64,000 nucleotides of DNA from Streptosporangium becharense (GCF_014204985.1 NZ_JACHMP010000001.1:1984001-2048000); one strand, 5' to 3'. Shown: positions 44,860 to 55,572, numbered from the stretch's first letter. Program-made: numbers and translations. Notes: generated by a model from the letters alone, not told the origin.

Positions 44860-45780
44860 TCAGTCGTAGAAGCCGAGGCGGCGCAGCTGCTTGGGGTCGC
44901 GCTGCCAGTCCTTGGCGACGCTGATGCGCAGGTCGAGGTAGACCCGGGTGCCGAGAAGCGCCTCGATCTGCTTGCGTGCGCGGGTGCCGACCTCCTTGAG
45001 CCGGGAGCCCTTGTGCCCGATCACGATGGCTTTCTGCGACGGCCGTTCGACGAACATGTGCGCGTAGATGTCGAGCAGGTCGTCGCGACCCTCCCTGGGC
45101 AGCATCTCGTCGACGACGACCGCGATCGAGTGCGGCAGCTCGTCGCGGACGCCCTCAAGGGCCGCCTCGCGGATCAGCTCGCCCACGAGCACCTGCTCGG
45201 GCTCGTCGGTGAGCTGCCCGCCCTCGTACAACGGCGGGCTCTCCGGCAGGTGCCGGACGAGCACGCCGGACAGCACGTCGAGCTGCTCCCCCGACTGCGC
45301 CGACACCGGGACGACATCCTCGAACTCGGCAAGCCCGGAGACCGCGAGCAGTTGCGCGGCGATCTGGTCACGGGTCGCCAGGTCGCACTTGGTCACCACG
45401 GCGACGACCGGCGTCTTCTTGACGCCGGCGAGCTTCTCGGCGATGAACCGATCTCCCTTGCCGACGGGCTCGTTCGCGGGCACGCAGAAGCCGATCACGT
45501 CCACCTCGGTGAGGGTGGACAGCACGAGGCTGTCCAGCCGCTCACCGAGCAGGGTGCGGGGGCGGTGCAGGCCCGGTGTGTCGACGATGACGAGCTGGGA
45601 GTCGGGGCGGTGCACGATGCCGCGGATGACCCGGCGGGTCGTCTGCGGTTTGGACGAGGTGATCGCCACCTTGGTGCCGACCAACGCGTTCATCAGCGTG
45701 GACTTGCCGACGTTGGGCCTGCCGACGAAGCAGGCGAATCCGGCATGGAAATCAGCGGCTGAGGAACTCACGTCACCCAT
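44860..45780 (-). CDS. era: GTPase Era
   Basis: GTPase that binds the 3' end of 16S rRNA during 30S assembly. 306 residues. G1 GRPNVGKST, G2 region with TTRR, G3 DTPG, G4 TKCD and G5 VSAQSG. The C-terminal KH domain has AIVIGHKGSRLKEVGTRAR. It ends the ybeY-side gene series and is followed by its own terminator. The start MGDVSSSAADFHAGFACFVG gives the usual short N-terminus. Confidence 0.96.
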   Translation of the reverse strand: MGDVSSSAADFHAGFACFVGRPNVGKSTLMNALVGTKVAITSSKPQTTRRVIRGIVHRPDSQLVIVDTPGLHRPRTLLGERLDSLVLSTLTEVDVIGFCVPANEPVGKGDRFIAEKLAGVKKTPVVAVVTKCDLATRDQIAAQLLAVSGLAEFEDVVPVSAQSGEQLDVLSGVLVRHLPESPPLYEGGQLTDEPEQVLVGELIREAALEGVRDELPHSIAVVVDEMLPREGRDDLLDIYAHMFVERPSQKAIVIGHKGSRLKEVGTRARKQIEALLGTRVYLDLRISVAKDWQRDPKQLRRLGFYD

Positions 45781-45821
45781 TGTCCCCGATACCGGCCTCG
45801 ACTCTGACGCAGCGTGCCCGC

Positions 45822-46154
45822 TCAGCCCCGGCGCAGCGTGCCGTCGGGGCCCGCCACCAGCAGGGTAGTGCCGCCCATCTCCCTGACCGCCCGCGCGTCG
45901 GCCTCGGCGGGCCCCTCCCCCGCGGTGACCAGCGCCGCGGCCTCCAGCGACTCGGCACCGCTGGACACGGCCATCGCCACGGCGACCTGAAGCGCCGAAA
46001 GCGTCAACGAGGGCAGCGCCACGTTCGTCGCCGCGTACGTCCGGCCGGTCTCGTCGCGTACGGCCGCACCCTCCGCGGCACCGTTGCGGGCACGGGCGGA
46101 TCGGGCCAGAACGATGATCTTGTTGTCCTCGGGGTCGAGGGTCGCGTCACTCAC
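45822..46154 (-). CDS. Cytidine-deaminase-like protein without zinc ligands
   Basis: 110 residues from GTG. The fold pattern of short cytidine deaminases is visible: DPEDNKIIVLARSARARNGAAEGAAVRDETGRTYAATNVALPSLTLSALQVAVAMAVSSGAESLEAAALV. The catalytic Cys-Ala-Glu and the Pro-Cys-x-x-Cys pair are absent; the protein has no cysteine at all. It is therefore a pseudo-enzyme. Homologues occupy this place beside era in other actinomycetes, so a conserved non-catalytic role is likely. Confidence 0.75.
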   Translation of the reverse strand: MSDATLDPEDNKIIVLARSARARNGAAEGAAVRDETGRTYAATNVALPSLTLSALQVAVAMAVSSGAESLEAAALVTAGEGPAEADARAVREMGGTTLLVAGPDGTLRRG

Positions 46155-46400
46155 AGTCCAAGGGTATTCAGCCCCCACCGGCCACGGCGACGGGGGCACG
46201 GGCTCGGCCGCGCCACGTCGCCCGCGCCACGTCGCCTGCACCGCACCGCACCGGATCGACATCGGCCGCGCCGGATCGGCCGCGAACCGGCGGACGCCCC
46301 TCTCCGGGCCTCTCCGGGCTTTTCAAGCACCCCCACACCCCTCGGCGCCTCTTGAACCCCCCTGGCTGCACCTGAGGCCCTCAAGACGCCTCAAGAGCCC

Positions 46401-47060
46401 TCAGGCCGCGGTCCGGCCGACCAGGAAGCGGGTGAGCTGCCGGGTGCGCTCGACGTCCACGGCGGCCATCCCGGTGTGCACGAGCGAGACCACGGTGTGG
46501 CCGCTGAGAGCGAAGACCAGATGCATCTCGTAGGGGTATCCGTTCAACCGGCCGCTCAACCGCCGCGCCTGCACGTCACCGCCCACTCCGCGCAGGTCGA
46601 GCGGGGAGACGGTGAAGGTGGTGCTCCGGCCCGCTACGCCCCCCTTGACGACGGCGCAGTCGCCCAGTGCCCTGGTCAGCTCGGCGAAGCGCCGTTCGGC
46701 GGTGTCCCCCGCGTAGGAGGTCAGGCCGACCCCCGCCAGCTCCCCCACCCGGTCACCCTGGTAGGTCACGGCCACCCGTACCCCCGCGACCGCCTGCGCC
46801 GACCCGGCCGCCGCGGCGTCCAGGACGAGTCGGCAGTCTTCGTCGGCGGACCGGAACGGAGCGCGCCACCCGTCGCGCGGCCGGGCCGAGAATCCGTCGG
46901 GCAGGTTCCGCGCCTCGCCGAGGAGTCCGCGCAGCCGGGCCCGTTCCGCGTTCGCGTCGGCGCCGCCCCCGTATCCGGCCCCGCCGCCGCATCCCGCGCA
47001 GATCGCCGCGAGAAAACCACATAAAGGAAGAAAAGCGACAATACCCATCATTCGCGTCAT
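46401..47060 (-). CDS. Hypothetical lipoprotein
   Basis: 219 residues. MTRMMGIVAFLPLCGFLAAICAGC is a lipoprotein signal with lipobox ending CAGC, followed by a Gly-rich spacer. The exposed domain (45-219) is of the type found in mycobacterial sensor-like lipoproteins, with two Cys about 70 residues apart (DEDCRLVL, LGDCAVV) that may form a disulfide, and a final strand GHTVVSLVHTGM. No named function. GGGGGA before the ATG at 47060 fixes the start. Confidence 0.75.
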   Translation of the reverse strand: MTRMMGIVAFLPLCGFLAAICAGCGGGAGYGGGADANAERARLRGLLGEARNLPDGFSARPRDGWRAPFRSADEDCRLVLDAAAAGSAQAVAGVRVAVTYQGDRVGELAGVGLTSYAGDTAERRFAELTRALGDCAVVKGGVAGRSTTFTVSPLDLRGVGGDVQARRLSGRLNGYPYEMHLVFALSGHTVVSLVHTGMAAVDVERTRQLTRFLVGRTAA

Positions 47061-47367
47061 GACCATTCCCCCGATGTCATGTACGAGGCACCCCACCCTC
47101 ACCGATCGACGTTCTTCCCGCTCGGCAAAAACGGCAATCATCCAGAAACGCCTAAGGGTGCCCCCAACCGCACTTCACGGTCGAGAACACCCTCAAGCGA
47201 GCGACGCAGGACAGCCTCGGAGCCCTGCGTAACTCATTTCTCCCCGCGAGGCGGCTCCGACACCGCGAACCCCTCCCGGCGTCCGGAACCCCCCACTGAC
47301 ACCCGCGCGACCGGGTGCCAGTGACGACGATGGCGTACCCCGCTTGCAGGCCACTTGAAGACGACTT

Positions 47368-47420
47368 GGGGAGGCTCCCGCGCCGTCCTCCGCTCCGCGG
47401 ACGACCGGGCGAGCCTCCCC
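47368..47420 (-). terminator. Terminator of the CBS-domain membrane protein gene
   Basis: GGGGAGGCTC and GAGCCTCCCC enclose 33 bases that contain a second small stem (GTCC/GGAC), 68 bp past the stop. The rest of the 427-bp gap (47061-47487) shows no gene. Confidence 0.6.
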
Positions 47421-47487
47421 CTCCCACCCGGAAAGCCCGCAACGACACGACTGCGGGAAAAGCGCGGCCCGCGGACGGAGACAACGA

Positions 47488-48792
47488 CTACCCCTGCTCG
47501 GCGGAGGCCGAGACCGAGTCGGGCTCGGCCGGAGCGGTCCGGGTGACGAGAACCGTGCCGATCCGGTTGCGGCGCCCGGCGAGGCTCTCCGCCGTCAGGC
47601 TCAGCCCCTCCACCACCGCCTGGGATCCGGCGATCGGCACCCGGCCCAACGCGTGCGCCAGCAAGCCGCCGACGGTCTCGACGTCGTCGACCTCAAGCTC
47701 GATGTCGAACAAATCGGCCAGGTCACCGACCGGGAGCCGGGCGGTCACCCGGACCGAACCGTCGTCCAGCTGCTCGACCCGGGGAACCTCCTGGTCGTAC
47801 TCGTCGGCTATCTCGCCGACGATCTCCTCCAGGATGTCCTCGATGGTCACCAGGCCGGCCGTGCCGCCGTACTCGTCGATGACGATGGCCTGGTGGATGT
47901 GGCGGGCCTGCATCTCCCGCAGCAGCTGGTCGATCGGCTTGCTCTCCGGCACGTAGGTGGCCGGACGCATGATCGACTCCACCTGCGCGGCGCGTCCGTC
48001 GTCACCGGCGTCCTGCACCCGGCGCGCGACGTCCTTGAGGTAGACGATGCCGATGACGTCGTCCTCGTTCTCACCGACCACGGGGATCCGGGAGAAGCCG
48101 CTGCGCAGGGCGAGCGACAAGGCCTGGTTCAACGTCTTGCCGCGCTCGATGAACACCATGTCGGTGCGGGGCACCATGACCTCCCGGGCCAGGGTGTCGC
48201 CGAGCTCGAAGACCGAGTGGATCATCTCCCGCTCGTCGGGCTCGATGACCCTGCGCTCCTCGGCCAGATCGACCAGGTCACGCAGCTCGGCCTCGGAGGT
48301 GAACGGCCCCTCCCGGAAGCCCTTGCCCGGGGTCACCGCGTTGCCGAGCAGGATGAGCAGCTTCGGCAGGGGACCGAAGATCCTGGTCAGCCCGTACACC
48401 ACAGGAGCACTGGCCAGCGCTATCGGCTCCGCGTGCTGGCGGCCCAGGGTGCGGGGGGAGACCCCGACGATCACATAACTGATCACGATCATGACGGCCG
48501 CGGCGGCGGTGTAGGCCCAGCCGCGATCGCCGAGCCAGTCGATGAAGAGCAGCGTGGCGATCACCGTGGCGAGCAGCTCACAGCTGAGCCGCAACAGCAA
48601 CAGCAGGTTCAGGTAACGCGGCGGGTCCGCGACGATGGCCTGCAGGCGCACCGCGCCGCGGCGATCCTCACGGACGAACTCCTCCGCCCGCACCCGCGAG
48701 ATACGGGTCAGGGCCGTCTCCGCACTGGCGATCAGACCGCCGACCACCACGAGGACGACGGCTGAGAACAACCACCCGTTGGCGAGGTTCAC
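47488..48792 (-). CDS. CNNM/CorC-type transporter or hemolysin-family protein
   Basis: 434 residues. An N-terminal DUF21 membrane domain (about 10-170, four helices, GLIASAETALTRISRVRAEE) is followed by a CBS pair (about 200-320, MVPRTDMVFIE, SRIPVVGENEDDVIGIVYLKDV, QAIVIDEYGGTAGLVTIEDILEEIVGEI) and a CorC_HlyC domain (about 345-425). The family handles Mg or Co efflux. GTG start overlaps the ybeY stop (GTGA). Part of the phoH-ybeY-era series seen in most actinomycetes. Confidence 0.93.
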   Translation of the reverse strand: MNLANGWLFSAVVLVVVGGLIASAETALTRISRVRAEEFVREDRRGAVRLQAIVADPPRYLNLLLLLRLSCELLATVIATLLFIDWLGDRGWAYTAAAAVMIVISYVIVGVSPRTLGRQHAEPIALASAPVVYGLTRIFGPLPKLLILLGNAVTPGKGFREGPFTSEAELRDLVDLAEERRVIEPDEREMIHSVFELGDTLAREVMVPRTDMVFIERGKTLNQALSLALRSGFSRIPVVGENEDDVIGIVYLKDVARRVQDAGDDGRAAQVESIMRPATYVPESKPIDQLLREMQARHIHQAIVIDEYGGTAGLVTIEDILEEIVGEIADEYDQEVPRVEQLDDGSVRVTARLPVGDLADLFDIELEVDDVETVGGLLAHALGRVPIAGSQAVVEGLSLTAESLAGRRNRIGTVLVTRTAPAEPDSVSASAEQG

Positions 48793-49271
48793 CGCTGGGT
48801 GCGCACCTCCTGCCACGACTCCAGAAGCTCGCCCTGCAGGCCGAACATCTCCTTGTGCTCCTCGGGCTCGGCGTGGTCGTAGCCGAGCAGATGCAGGATG
48901 CCGTGCGTGCAGAGCATCTCCAGCTCCGCCTCGGTGCTGTGCCCCGCCTCGGCCGCCTGCTTGGCCGCCACCTGCGGGCAGAGCACCACGTCGCCCAGGA
49001 GCGCCGGGTCGGCGGGCGCGTCACCCTCCTGCCGGGCTCCCGCACCGGCCCCGGGACGCAGCTCGTCCATCGGGAAGGCGAGCACGTCGGTCGGGCCGGG
49101 CTCACCCATCCACTGCTCGTGCAGCACCGCCATGGCCTCCTCGTCGACCACCAGGATCGACAGCTCGGCCAGCGGGTTGATGCCCATCCGCTCCAGCACG
49201 TGCCCGGCCAGCGCGACGATGAGACCTTCGTCGACCTCGGCACCCGACTCGTTGTTGACTTCGATGCTCAT
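48789..49271 (-). CDS. ybeY: Endoribonuclease YbeY
   Basis: Single-strand-specific RNase for 16S rRNA 3'-end maturation and ribosome quality control. 160 residues with the zinc motif HGILHLLGYDH (HxxxHxxxxxH) near residue 125 and the family patch GPTDVLAFPMDE. The ATG at 49271 lies in the first copy of the 89-bp repeat. The frame upstream continues into the repeat (to 49331), but that extension is repeat-derived and is not part of the family. Confidence 0.93.
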   Translation of the reverse strand: MSIEVNNESGAEVDEGLIVALAGHVLERMGINPLAELSILVVDEEAMAVLHEQWMGEPGPTDVLAFPMDELRPGAGAGARQEGDAPADPALLGDVVLCPQVAAKQAAEAGHSTEAELEMLCTHGILHLLGYDHAEPEEHKEMFGLQGELLESWQEVRTQR

Positions 49272-49558
49272 CGGTCGCTCACCGCTCCTCGCTCGTTCCG
49301 CGGCCCACTCGTACCTCGCGACCCACTCCACGCACTGCGTCGGGCTCGCTCCCCGCTCATCGGTCGCTCACCGCTCCTCGCTCGTTCCGCGGCCCACTCG
49401 TACCTCGCGACCCACTCCACGCACTGCGTCGGGCTCGCTCCCCGCTCATCGGTCGCTCACCGCTCCTCGCTCGTTCCGCGGCCCACTCGTACCTCGCGAC
49501 CCACTCCACGCACTGCGTCGGGCTCGCTCCCCGCTCATCGGTCGCTCACCGCTCCTCG
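49266..49558. repeat. Three perfect 89-bp tandem repeats plus a 26-bp partial
   Basis: Copies start at 49266, 49355 and 49444 and are identical over all 89 bp. A fourth stops after 26 bp (49533-49558). The array fills the gap between phoH and ybeY, both on the minus strand. The first copy contains the ybeY start codon, and every copy carries the same minus-strand GGTGAGCGACCGATG, so the ybeY initiation site is copied four times. Since 89 is not a multiple of three, each is in a different frame. The repeats have no spacers, so this is not CRISPR. Confidence 0.95.
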
Positions 49559-49587
49559 TTCACCGCGACCGAGTGCCGCGGTCGCGC

Positions 49588-50649
<1,062 letters not shown>

Positions 50650-50741
50650 GGGCGGGCCTTACGGCCTGTTCGCCTCCAGATATAGGCGTCGGACTTCTAC
50701 GCCATCGTATCCGCGATCCTCGCAATCATGCTTGCGGGTTT

Positions 50742-51095
50742 TCACCCGGGCGGCCACGTCAAGTCGCGTCCCCCGAGGACGTGTCCGTGCACGTGGAAGA
50801 CGGTCTGACCGGCCCCGAGACCGGTGTTGAACACCAGCCGGTAACCCGGCTCGGCGACGCCCTCCTGCTCGGCGACGGCATGCGCGGCCTGCAGGACCTC
50901 GTCGGCCAGACCGTCGTCGGCGGCGGCCAGGGCGGCGGCGGTCGGATAATGATCTTTGGGAATCACCAGGACGTGCGTGGGCGCCTGCGGGTTGACGTCG
51001 CGGAATGCCAACGTGCGGTCGGTTTCGTGGACGACCTCGGCCGGAATCTCCTTGGCCACGATCTTGCAGAACAGGCAGTTCGTTTCACTTACCAT
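50742..51095 (-). CDS. HIT-family nucleotide hydrolase
   Basis: 117 residues beginning MVSETNCLFCKIVAKEIPAEVVHE. The HIT motif is VFHVHGHVLGGR (HxHxHxx) near residue 100, and PTHVLVIPKDHY is the other family motif. Members hydrolyse nucleoside phosphoramidates or dinucleoside phosphates. The CxxC near the start may bind zinc. Upstream of phoH in the same orientation, 92 bp away, and divergent from the sigma factor gene. Confidence 0.94.
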   Translation of the reverse strand: MVSETNCLFCKIVAKEIPAEVVHETDRTLAFRDVNPQAPTHVLVIPKDHYPTAAALAAADDGLADEVLQAAHAVAEQEGVAEPGYRLVFNTGLGAGQTVFHVHGHVLGGRDLTWPPG

Positions 51096-51251
51096 GCACG
51101 CACCTTATCGCCGAGGCCGTTGTGAATCGGTGATGGTTCCCCGTCCGCATACAAAGATCCGCATGGATATGGTGGGTGTGCAAAACTTCAACCAACGACA
51201 GACCGTTGCGCGCAGCGCGATAAGGCCGCCTGGCGAGGACACGACTGGGTC

Positions 51252-51857
51252 ATGCCCCCTAATGAACCGGAAGAGCGTAAACCCTCGGGGAAGGCCGAGC
51301 GTCCCACTGATGTGACCACCGAGACCCTCGTGGCCGACAGGTCGCTCGGGGCGGTGCCCGTCGGATGGGATGCCGACATGGCCGTTACCGCGCTCTACAG
51401 CGCGCACTACCGGTCTCTTGTGCGTCTCGCTGTGCTGCTCGTCCGCGACATGGCAACCGCGGAGGAGGTCGTGCAGGACGCGTTCGTCGCCATCCACGGC
51501 GCCTGGCGCCGCCTGCGTGACACCGACAAGGCACTGGCCTACCTGCGTCAGTCGGTCGTCAACCGATCACGTTCGGTGCTGCGGCACCGGGCGGTCGTTG
51601 AGAAGTACGCGCCCAAGGGAATGCCCGACGCGCCGAGCGCCGAGAACGGGGCGATCGGCGAGTTCGAGCGTTCCGCCGTGATCGAGGCGCTCCGCGGCCT
51701 TCCCACACGCCAGCGGGAGGCGTTGGTCCTGCGTTACTACGGAGACCTGTCGGAGGCGCAGATCGCCCACGCCATGGGCATCAGCAAGGGCGCGGTCAAG
51801 AGTCACACGGCTCGCGGCATGGCCGCCCTACGGACTGCACTGGAGCAACTGTCATGA
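51252..51857 (+). CDS. ECF-type RNA polymerase sigma factor (SigE family)
   Basis: 201 residues. After a variable 35-residue leader, region 2 reads LYSAHYRSLVRLAVLLVRDMATAEEVVQDAFVAIHGAW, and region 4 reads ALRGLPTRQREALVLRYYGDLSEAQIAHAMGISKGAVKSHTARGMAALR. This matches the SigE-type sigma-70 family of actinomycetes. It is coupled by a 4-bp overlap (ATGA) to a single-pass membrane protein, which suggests that the partner sets its activity. It is divergent from the HIT gene. Confidence 0.93.
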   Translation: MPPNEPEERKPSGKAERPTDVTTETLVADRSLGAVPVGWDADMAVTALYSAHYRSLVRLAVLLVRDMATAEEVVQDAFVAIHGAWRRLRDTDKALAYLRQSVVNRSRSVLRHRAVVEKYAPKGMPDAPSAENGAIGEFERSAVIEALRGLPTRQREALVLRYYGDLSEAQIAHAMGISKGAVKSHTARGMAALRTALEQLS

Positions 51858-52510
51858 CCGACTCCCCGGATGAGTACGGCGAGCTGCTCCGCCGTGCGCT
51901 CAACGCGGAGGCGAACTCGGTCGTTCCCTCCCCGGACGGACTGGAGATCATTCGCGCCCGCATCGAGCGACGCGGGTTGCGCAACCTCATGTGGTGGCGC
52001 GTCGGGGCCTCCGTCGCGGGAGCGGCTCTCGTCGCGGCCACCGTCGTCATGGTGGTCCCCCAGCTCCGCGAGCAGGTGATCCCCGAGGTCAGCACCGGTG
52101 AGGTCAACTTCACCGAGTCGACCCCGCCCGACCTGTCGGCCACCTCACGGCCTCCGGCGCCGCCGGCCCCGACCCCGCTCCCGGCGGTCTCCAGGCCCAC
52201 GAACGCGCCGTCGGCCACACCGTCGCCCACACCGACCAGAAGCACGTCGCCGAGTCCGAGGCCGACGACGCCCAGGGCGACCCCCACACCCAGCCCGACG
52301 CCCACGCCCTGTCCCACGGCCGTGCAGGGCGAGCCCGCCGAACCGGCCGGGCCCACCGCGCGGTGCGACGAGGGCGAACCGGCGCCGACGCCGACGGAGC
52401 CGACCACCCCCTCTCCGAGCGGATGCCCGTCCGACGACTGCCCGTCACCGGACGACTCGTCGCCGCCGCTGCCGGTCGAGGACGGCGCCCCGACCCCGGT
52501 CGGAGGCTAG
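51854..52510 (+). CDS. Membrane partner of the sigma factor, Pro/Thr-rich
   Basis: 218 residues. A cytoplasmic N-terminus of about 50 residues (EYGELLRRALNAEANSVVPSPDGLEIIRARIERRG) looks like the start of anti-sigma-type proteins. One membrane helix follows (VGASVAGAALVAATVVMVV, about 50-70), then a long extracellular region of Pro/Ser/Thr repeats (SPTPTRSTSPSPRPTTP) with four Cys near the end. The layout is that of a membrane anti-sigma factor or co-regulator with a disordered sensor tail. No zinc-binding HxxxCxxC is present, so anti-sigma activity is inference from position. Confidence 0.8.
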   Translation: MTDSPDEYGELLRRALNAEANSVVPSPDGLEIIRARIERRGLRNLMWWRVGASVAGAALVAATVVMVVPQLREQVIPEVSTGEVNFTESTPPDLSATSRPPAPPAPTPLPAVSRPTNAPSATPSPTPTRSTSPSPRPTTPRATPTPSPTPTPCPTAVQGEPAEPAGPTARCDEGEPAPTPTEPTTPSPSGCPSDDCPSPDDSSPPLPVEDGAPTPVGG

Positions 52511-52600
52511 GCCCGGGCCGCGCGCCGGGCCGTCAGCGGTGTTCCGTGCCGGCTCCGGCCGGCCGCCCGGTGGGCCCACCGGGCCCGCCGGGCGTACGCC

Positions 52601-53332
52601 TCACCAACGCCCCGTACGCGCCTGCAGGACGGCTGCCGCGGCGACCCCGGCCGTCGAGGTGCGCAGCACCGTGGGCCCGAGCAGCGCCGGCACCGCCTCG
52701 GCGGCGCGGAACGCGGCGATCTCCTCCTCGCTGACCCCGCCCTCGGGGCCGACCACCACGACGATGTCGCCTCCGACGGGAAGCGGCAGGGTGGAGAGCG
52801 GAGCGGACGCCTCCTCGTGCAGGACGACGCCGAGCGCCGCCGCCGACAGCAGCGTGGCGACCGCCGCGGTCGTGGCGGGCTCGGTCACCTCCGGCAGGTG
52901 GAAACGGCGCGACTGCTTGCCCGCCTCGCGTGTCGTGGAACGCCAGCGGGCCAGCGACTTGGCCCCCCGTTCGCCCTTCCACTGGGTGACGCACCTGGCC
53001 GCCGCCCACGGGACGATCACGTCGACCCCGGCCTCGGTCATCATCTCCACCGCCAGCTCCCCCCGGTCGCCTTTGGGAAGCCCCTGGACGACGACCAGGC
53101 GAGGGCTGGGCACCGGCACGTCGTAGCGGCGCAGCACCTCGACCCGGAGCGAGTCTCTGCCCGCGTCGAGCACCACGCACTCGGCGACGGTGCCGGCCCC
53201 GTCGGTCAGGTCGAGCCGTTCCCCGGCCCGCAGCCGGCGTACGGCCGCCGCGTGACGTCCTTCGGGGCCGCCGAAGGCGAACTCCGCCCTGGCCAGGTCG
53301 GCGGGGTCGGCCAGGAAGACCGGGACCGTCAT
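52601..53332 (-). CDS. rsmE: 16S rRNA (uracil1498-N3)-methyltransferase
   Basis: SPOUT-fold methyltransferase acting on U1498 of 16S rRNA. 243 residues. An N-terminal PUA-like domain is followed by LVVVQGLPKGDRGELAVEMMTEAGVDVIVPWAAARC and the SAM-binding knot VVVVGPEGGVSEEEIAAFR with LLGPTVLRTSTAGVAA. It lies just downstream of dnaJ on the same strand (33 bp), the common hrcA-dnaJ-rsmE order. Confidence 0.95.
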   Translation of the reverse strand: MTVPVFLADPADLARAEFAFGGPEGRHAAAVRRLRAGERLDLTDGAGTVAECVVLDAGRDSLRVEVLRRYDVPVPSPRLVVVQGLPKGDRGELAVEMMTEAGVDVIVPWAAARCVTQWKGERGAKSLARWRSTTREAGKQSRRFHLPEVTEPATTAAVATLLSAAALGVVLHEEASAPLSTLPLPVGGDIVVVVGPEGGVSEEEIAAFRAAEAVPALLGPTVLRTSTAGVAAAAVLQARTGRW

Positions 53333-53365
53333 CGGCCGCCGGTCCCGCCGGGGCCGGCGAGGCCG

Positions 53366-54502
53366 TCAGCGACCATTGAAGGCGTCCCGCAGCCGGGAGA
53401 AGAAGCTCTGCTGGCCGGGGGCGAACCTGCCGGGCGGTCGCTCCTCGCCACGGAGCCGGGACAGCTCCCGCAGCAGTTCCTCCTGGGCCGCGTCGAGGCG
53501 GGTGGGGGTCTCCACGTTGACGTGGATCATCAGGTCACCGCGGCCGGTCTCGTTGAGACGCTGCACGCCCCGGCCGTAGAGGGGGATCGTCTGCCCCGAC
53601 TGCGTGCCGGGCCGGATGTCCAGCTCCTCGGCGCCGTCGAGCGTCTCCATGGTCAGCGTGGTGCCGAGGGCCGCCGCGGTCATGGGAATCTGCACGGTGC
53701 AGTGCAGGTCGTCGCCGCGACGTTCGAAGATCTCGTGCGGACGCTCGACGATCTCCAGGAACAGATCGCCGGGAGGGCCGCCCCCCGGGCCGACCTCGCC
53801 CTCGCCCGCGAGCTGAATGTGGGTGCCGTCCTCGACGCCGGCCGGGATACGGACCTTGATCGTCCGCCGGGTGCGGACCCGGCCGTCGCCGGAGCACTCC
53901 TGGCAGGGGTGACGGATGATCGACCCGAAGCCGCCGCACTGGGGGCACGGCCGGGAGGTCATGACCTGCCCGAGGAAGGAGCGGGTGACCTGCGAGACCT
54001 CGCCGCGGCCGTGGCACATGTCACAGGTGTCGGGGTGGGTGCCGGGAGCGGCCCCGGCGCCCGAGCAGACCTCGCAGACCACGGCGGTGTCGACGACCAG
54101 CTCACGCGTGGTGCCGAAGGCCGTCTCGTTCAGGTCGAGCTCGACCCTGATGGTGGCGTTGCGGCCACGACGGGCCCGGGAGCGCGGGCCGCGGCCTCCG
54201 CCGGCACCCGCGGCGCCGAAGAAGGCGTCCATGATGTCGCTGAACGGGAAACCCGCTCCGAACCCGCCGGCGCCGCCGCCCGGGGAGAAGGGGTCGGCCC
54301 CCATGTCGTACATCTGGCGCTTGCCGGAGTCGGACAGGACCTCGTAGGCCTGCGTGATCTCCTTGAAGCGCTCCTGCGTCTCGGGGTCGGGGTTGACGTC
54401 GGGATGCAGTTCGCGCGCCAGGCGGCGGTACGCCTTCTTGATCTCTTCCGGACTGGCGTCGCGGCGCACCCCGAGGGTGCCGTAGTAGTCGCTCTTAGCC
54501 AC
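53366..54502 (-). CDS. dnaJ: Chaperone DnaJ
   Basis: Hsp40 that delivers clients to DnaK. 378 residues from GTG. J domain with HPD in [15 protein letters not shown], Gly/Phe-rich linker ([13 protein letters not shown]), the zinc centre with four CxxCxGxG repeats ([32 protein letters not shown]) and the C-terminal domains. It is the hrcA-linked second dnaJ of actinomycetes. The frame runs open for some 390 codons upstream, but that part is out of frame with hrcA and has no J-domain relation. It lies 14 bp after hrcA, under the same CIRCE control. Confidence 0.95.
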   Translation of the reverse strand: MAKSDYYGTLGVRRDASPEEIKKAYRRLARELHPDVNPDPETQERFKEITQAYEVLSDSGKRQMYDMGADPFSPGGGAGGFGAGFPFSDIMDAFFGAAGAGGGRGPRSRARRGRNATIRVELDLNETAFGTTRELVVDTAVVCEVCSGAGAAPGTHPDTCDMCHGRGEVSQVTRSFLGQVMTSRPCPQCGGFGSIIRHPCQECSGDGRVRTRRTIKVRIPAGVEDGTHIQLAGEGEVGPGGGPPGDLFLEIVERPHEIFERRGDDLHCTVQIPMTAAALGTTLTMETLDGAEELDIRPGTQSGQTIPLYGRGVQRLNETGRGDLMIHVNVETPTRLDAAQEELLRELSRLRGEERPPGRFAPGQQSFFSRLRDAFNGR

Positions 54503-54516
54503 TTTTCGTTGACCTC

Positions 54517-55539
54517 TTAGGATGCAGCCAGGATCTGGCTGACGTAGCGTGCCACCGCGCGCACCGCGCCCATCGTGACCGGATAATCCATTCGCGTCGG
54601 ACCCAGCACACCGAGCCGGGCCAGTTGCTTGTCCCCCGAACCGTACCCGGCGGCGACGATGGACGTGCCCCGGAGCCCGGTGTAGGGGTTCTCCGAGCCG
54701 ATCCGCACCGTCACCGACGACTGGCCGGCGGTCTCGTCGAGCAGCCGCATGAGCACGACCTGCTCCTCCAGTGCCTCCAGGACCTCGCGGAGCCCGACGG
54801 TGAAGTCGCCTCCGGCGAGGTTGGCCGCCCCGGCGAAGACGATTTTCTCGTCGCGCCGCTCCACCAGTGACTCCAGCAACACCGAGAGGATCGTGGTCGC
54901 CAGCGGCCGGTCTTCGGGGGGCAGGCGGCCGGGCAGGTCGGCGACCCTGTCGGGAACGCTGGTGAGCCCGCAGCCGTCGAGCGACGCGTTGAGCACCGCC
55001 CGCAGGTGGGCGACGCGGTTGTCGTCCACGGCGTCGGGCAGTTCGATCACGCGCTGCTCGACCCGGCCGGTGTTGGTGATGAGCACGAACATCAGCCGGC
55101 GCTCGCTCAGCGGCACCAGCTCGACGTGCCGTACCGTCGAGTTGCTCATCGTGGGGTACTGCACCACCGCGACCTGCCGGGTGAGCTGGGCCAGCAACCG
55201 CACCGTGCGCGTGACGACGTCGTCGATGTCCACCGCGCCGGCGAGGAAGCTCTCGATGGCCCTCCGCTCGGCGCTCGACAGCGGCTTCACCTGTGAGAGC
55301 CTGTCGACGAAGAGCCGGTAGCCCTTGTCGGTGGGCACCCGGCCCGCGCTGGTGTGGGGCTGGGCGATGTAGCCCTGCTCCTCCAGCACCGCCATGTCGT
55401 TGCGGATGGTCGCCGGCGACACGCCCAGGTTGTGCCGCTCCGTGAGAGCCTTGGACCCCACCGGTTCGTTGGTGGACACGTAGTCCTCGACGATGGCGCG
55501 CAGCACGGCGAGCTTCCGGTCGTCGACCAACGTGGTCAC
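54517..55539 (-). CDS. hrcA: Heat-inducible transcription repressor HrcA
   Basis: Represses class I heat-shock genes by binding CIRCE. About 340 residues. Winged helix [74 protein letters not shown] is near-invariant in the family. The start is unsettled. The GTG at 55539 is fused to its own AGGAGG, while a TTG at 55530 has ideal 8-base spacing to it and gives the usual short N-terminus. Confidence 0.95.
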   Translation of the reverse strand: MTTLVDDRKLAVLRAIVEDYVSTNEPVGSKALTERHNLGVSPATIRNDMAVLEEQGYIAQPHTSAGRVPTDKGYRLFVDRLSQVKPLSSAERRAIESFLAGAVDIDDVVTRTVRLLAQLTRQVAVVQYPTMSNSTVRHVELVPLSERRLMFVLITNTGRVEQRVIELPDAVDDNRVAHLRAVLNASLDGCGLTSVPDRVADLPGRLPPEDRPLATTILSVLLESLVERRDEKIVFAGAANLAGGDFTVGLREVLEALEEQVVLMRLLDETAGQSSVTVRIGSENPYTGLRGTSIVAAGYGSGDKQLARLGVLGPTRMDYPVTMGAVRAVARYVSQILAAS

Positions 55540-55572
55540 CTCCTGCCTGCGTCCGAAGGGGAAACACGAGGC

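Noticed and set aside
49266-49558. CRISPR array
   Set aside because: The 89-bp units are directly adjacent, with no spacers, and no cas gene is present.
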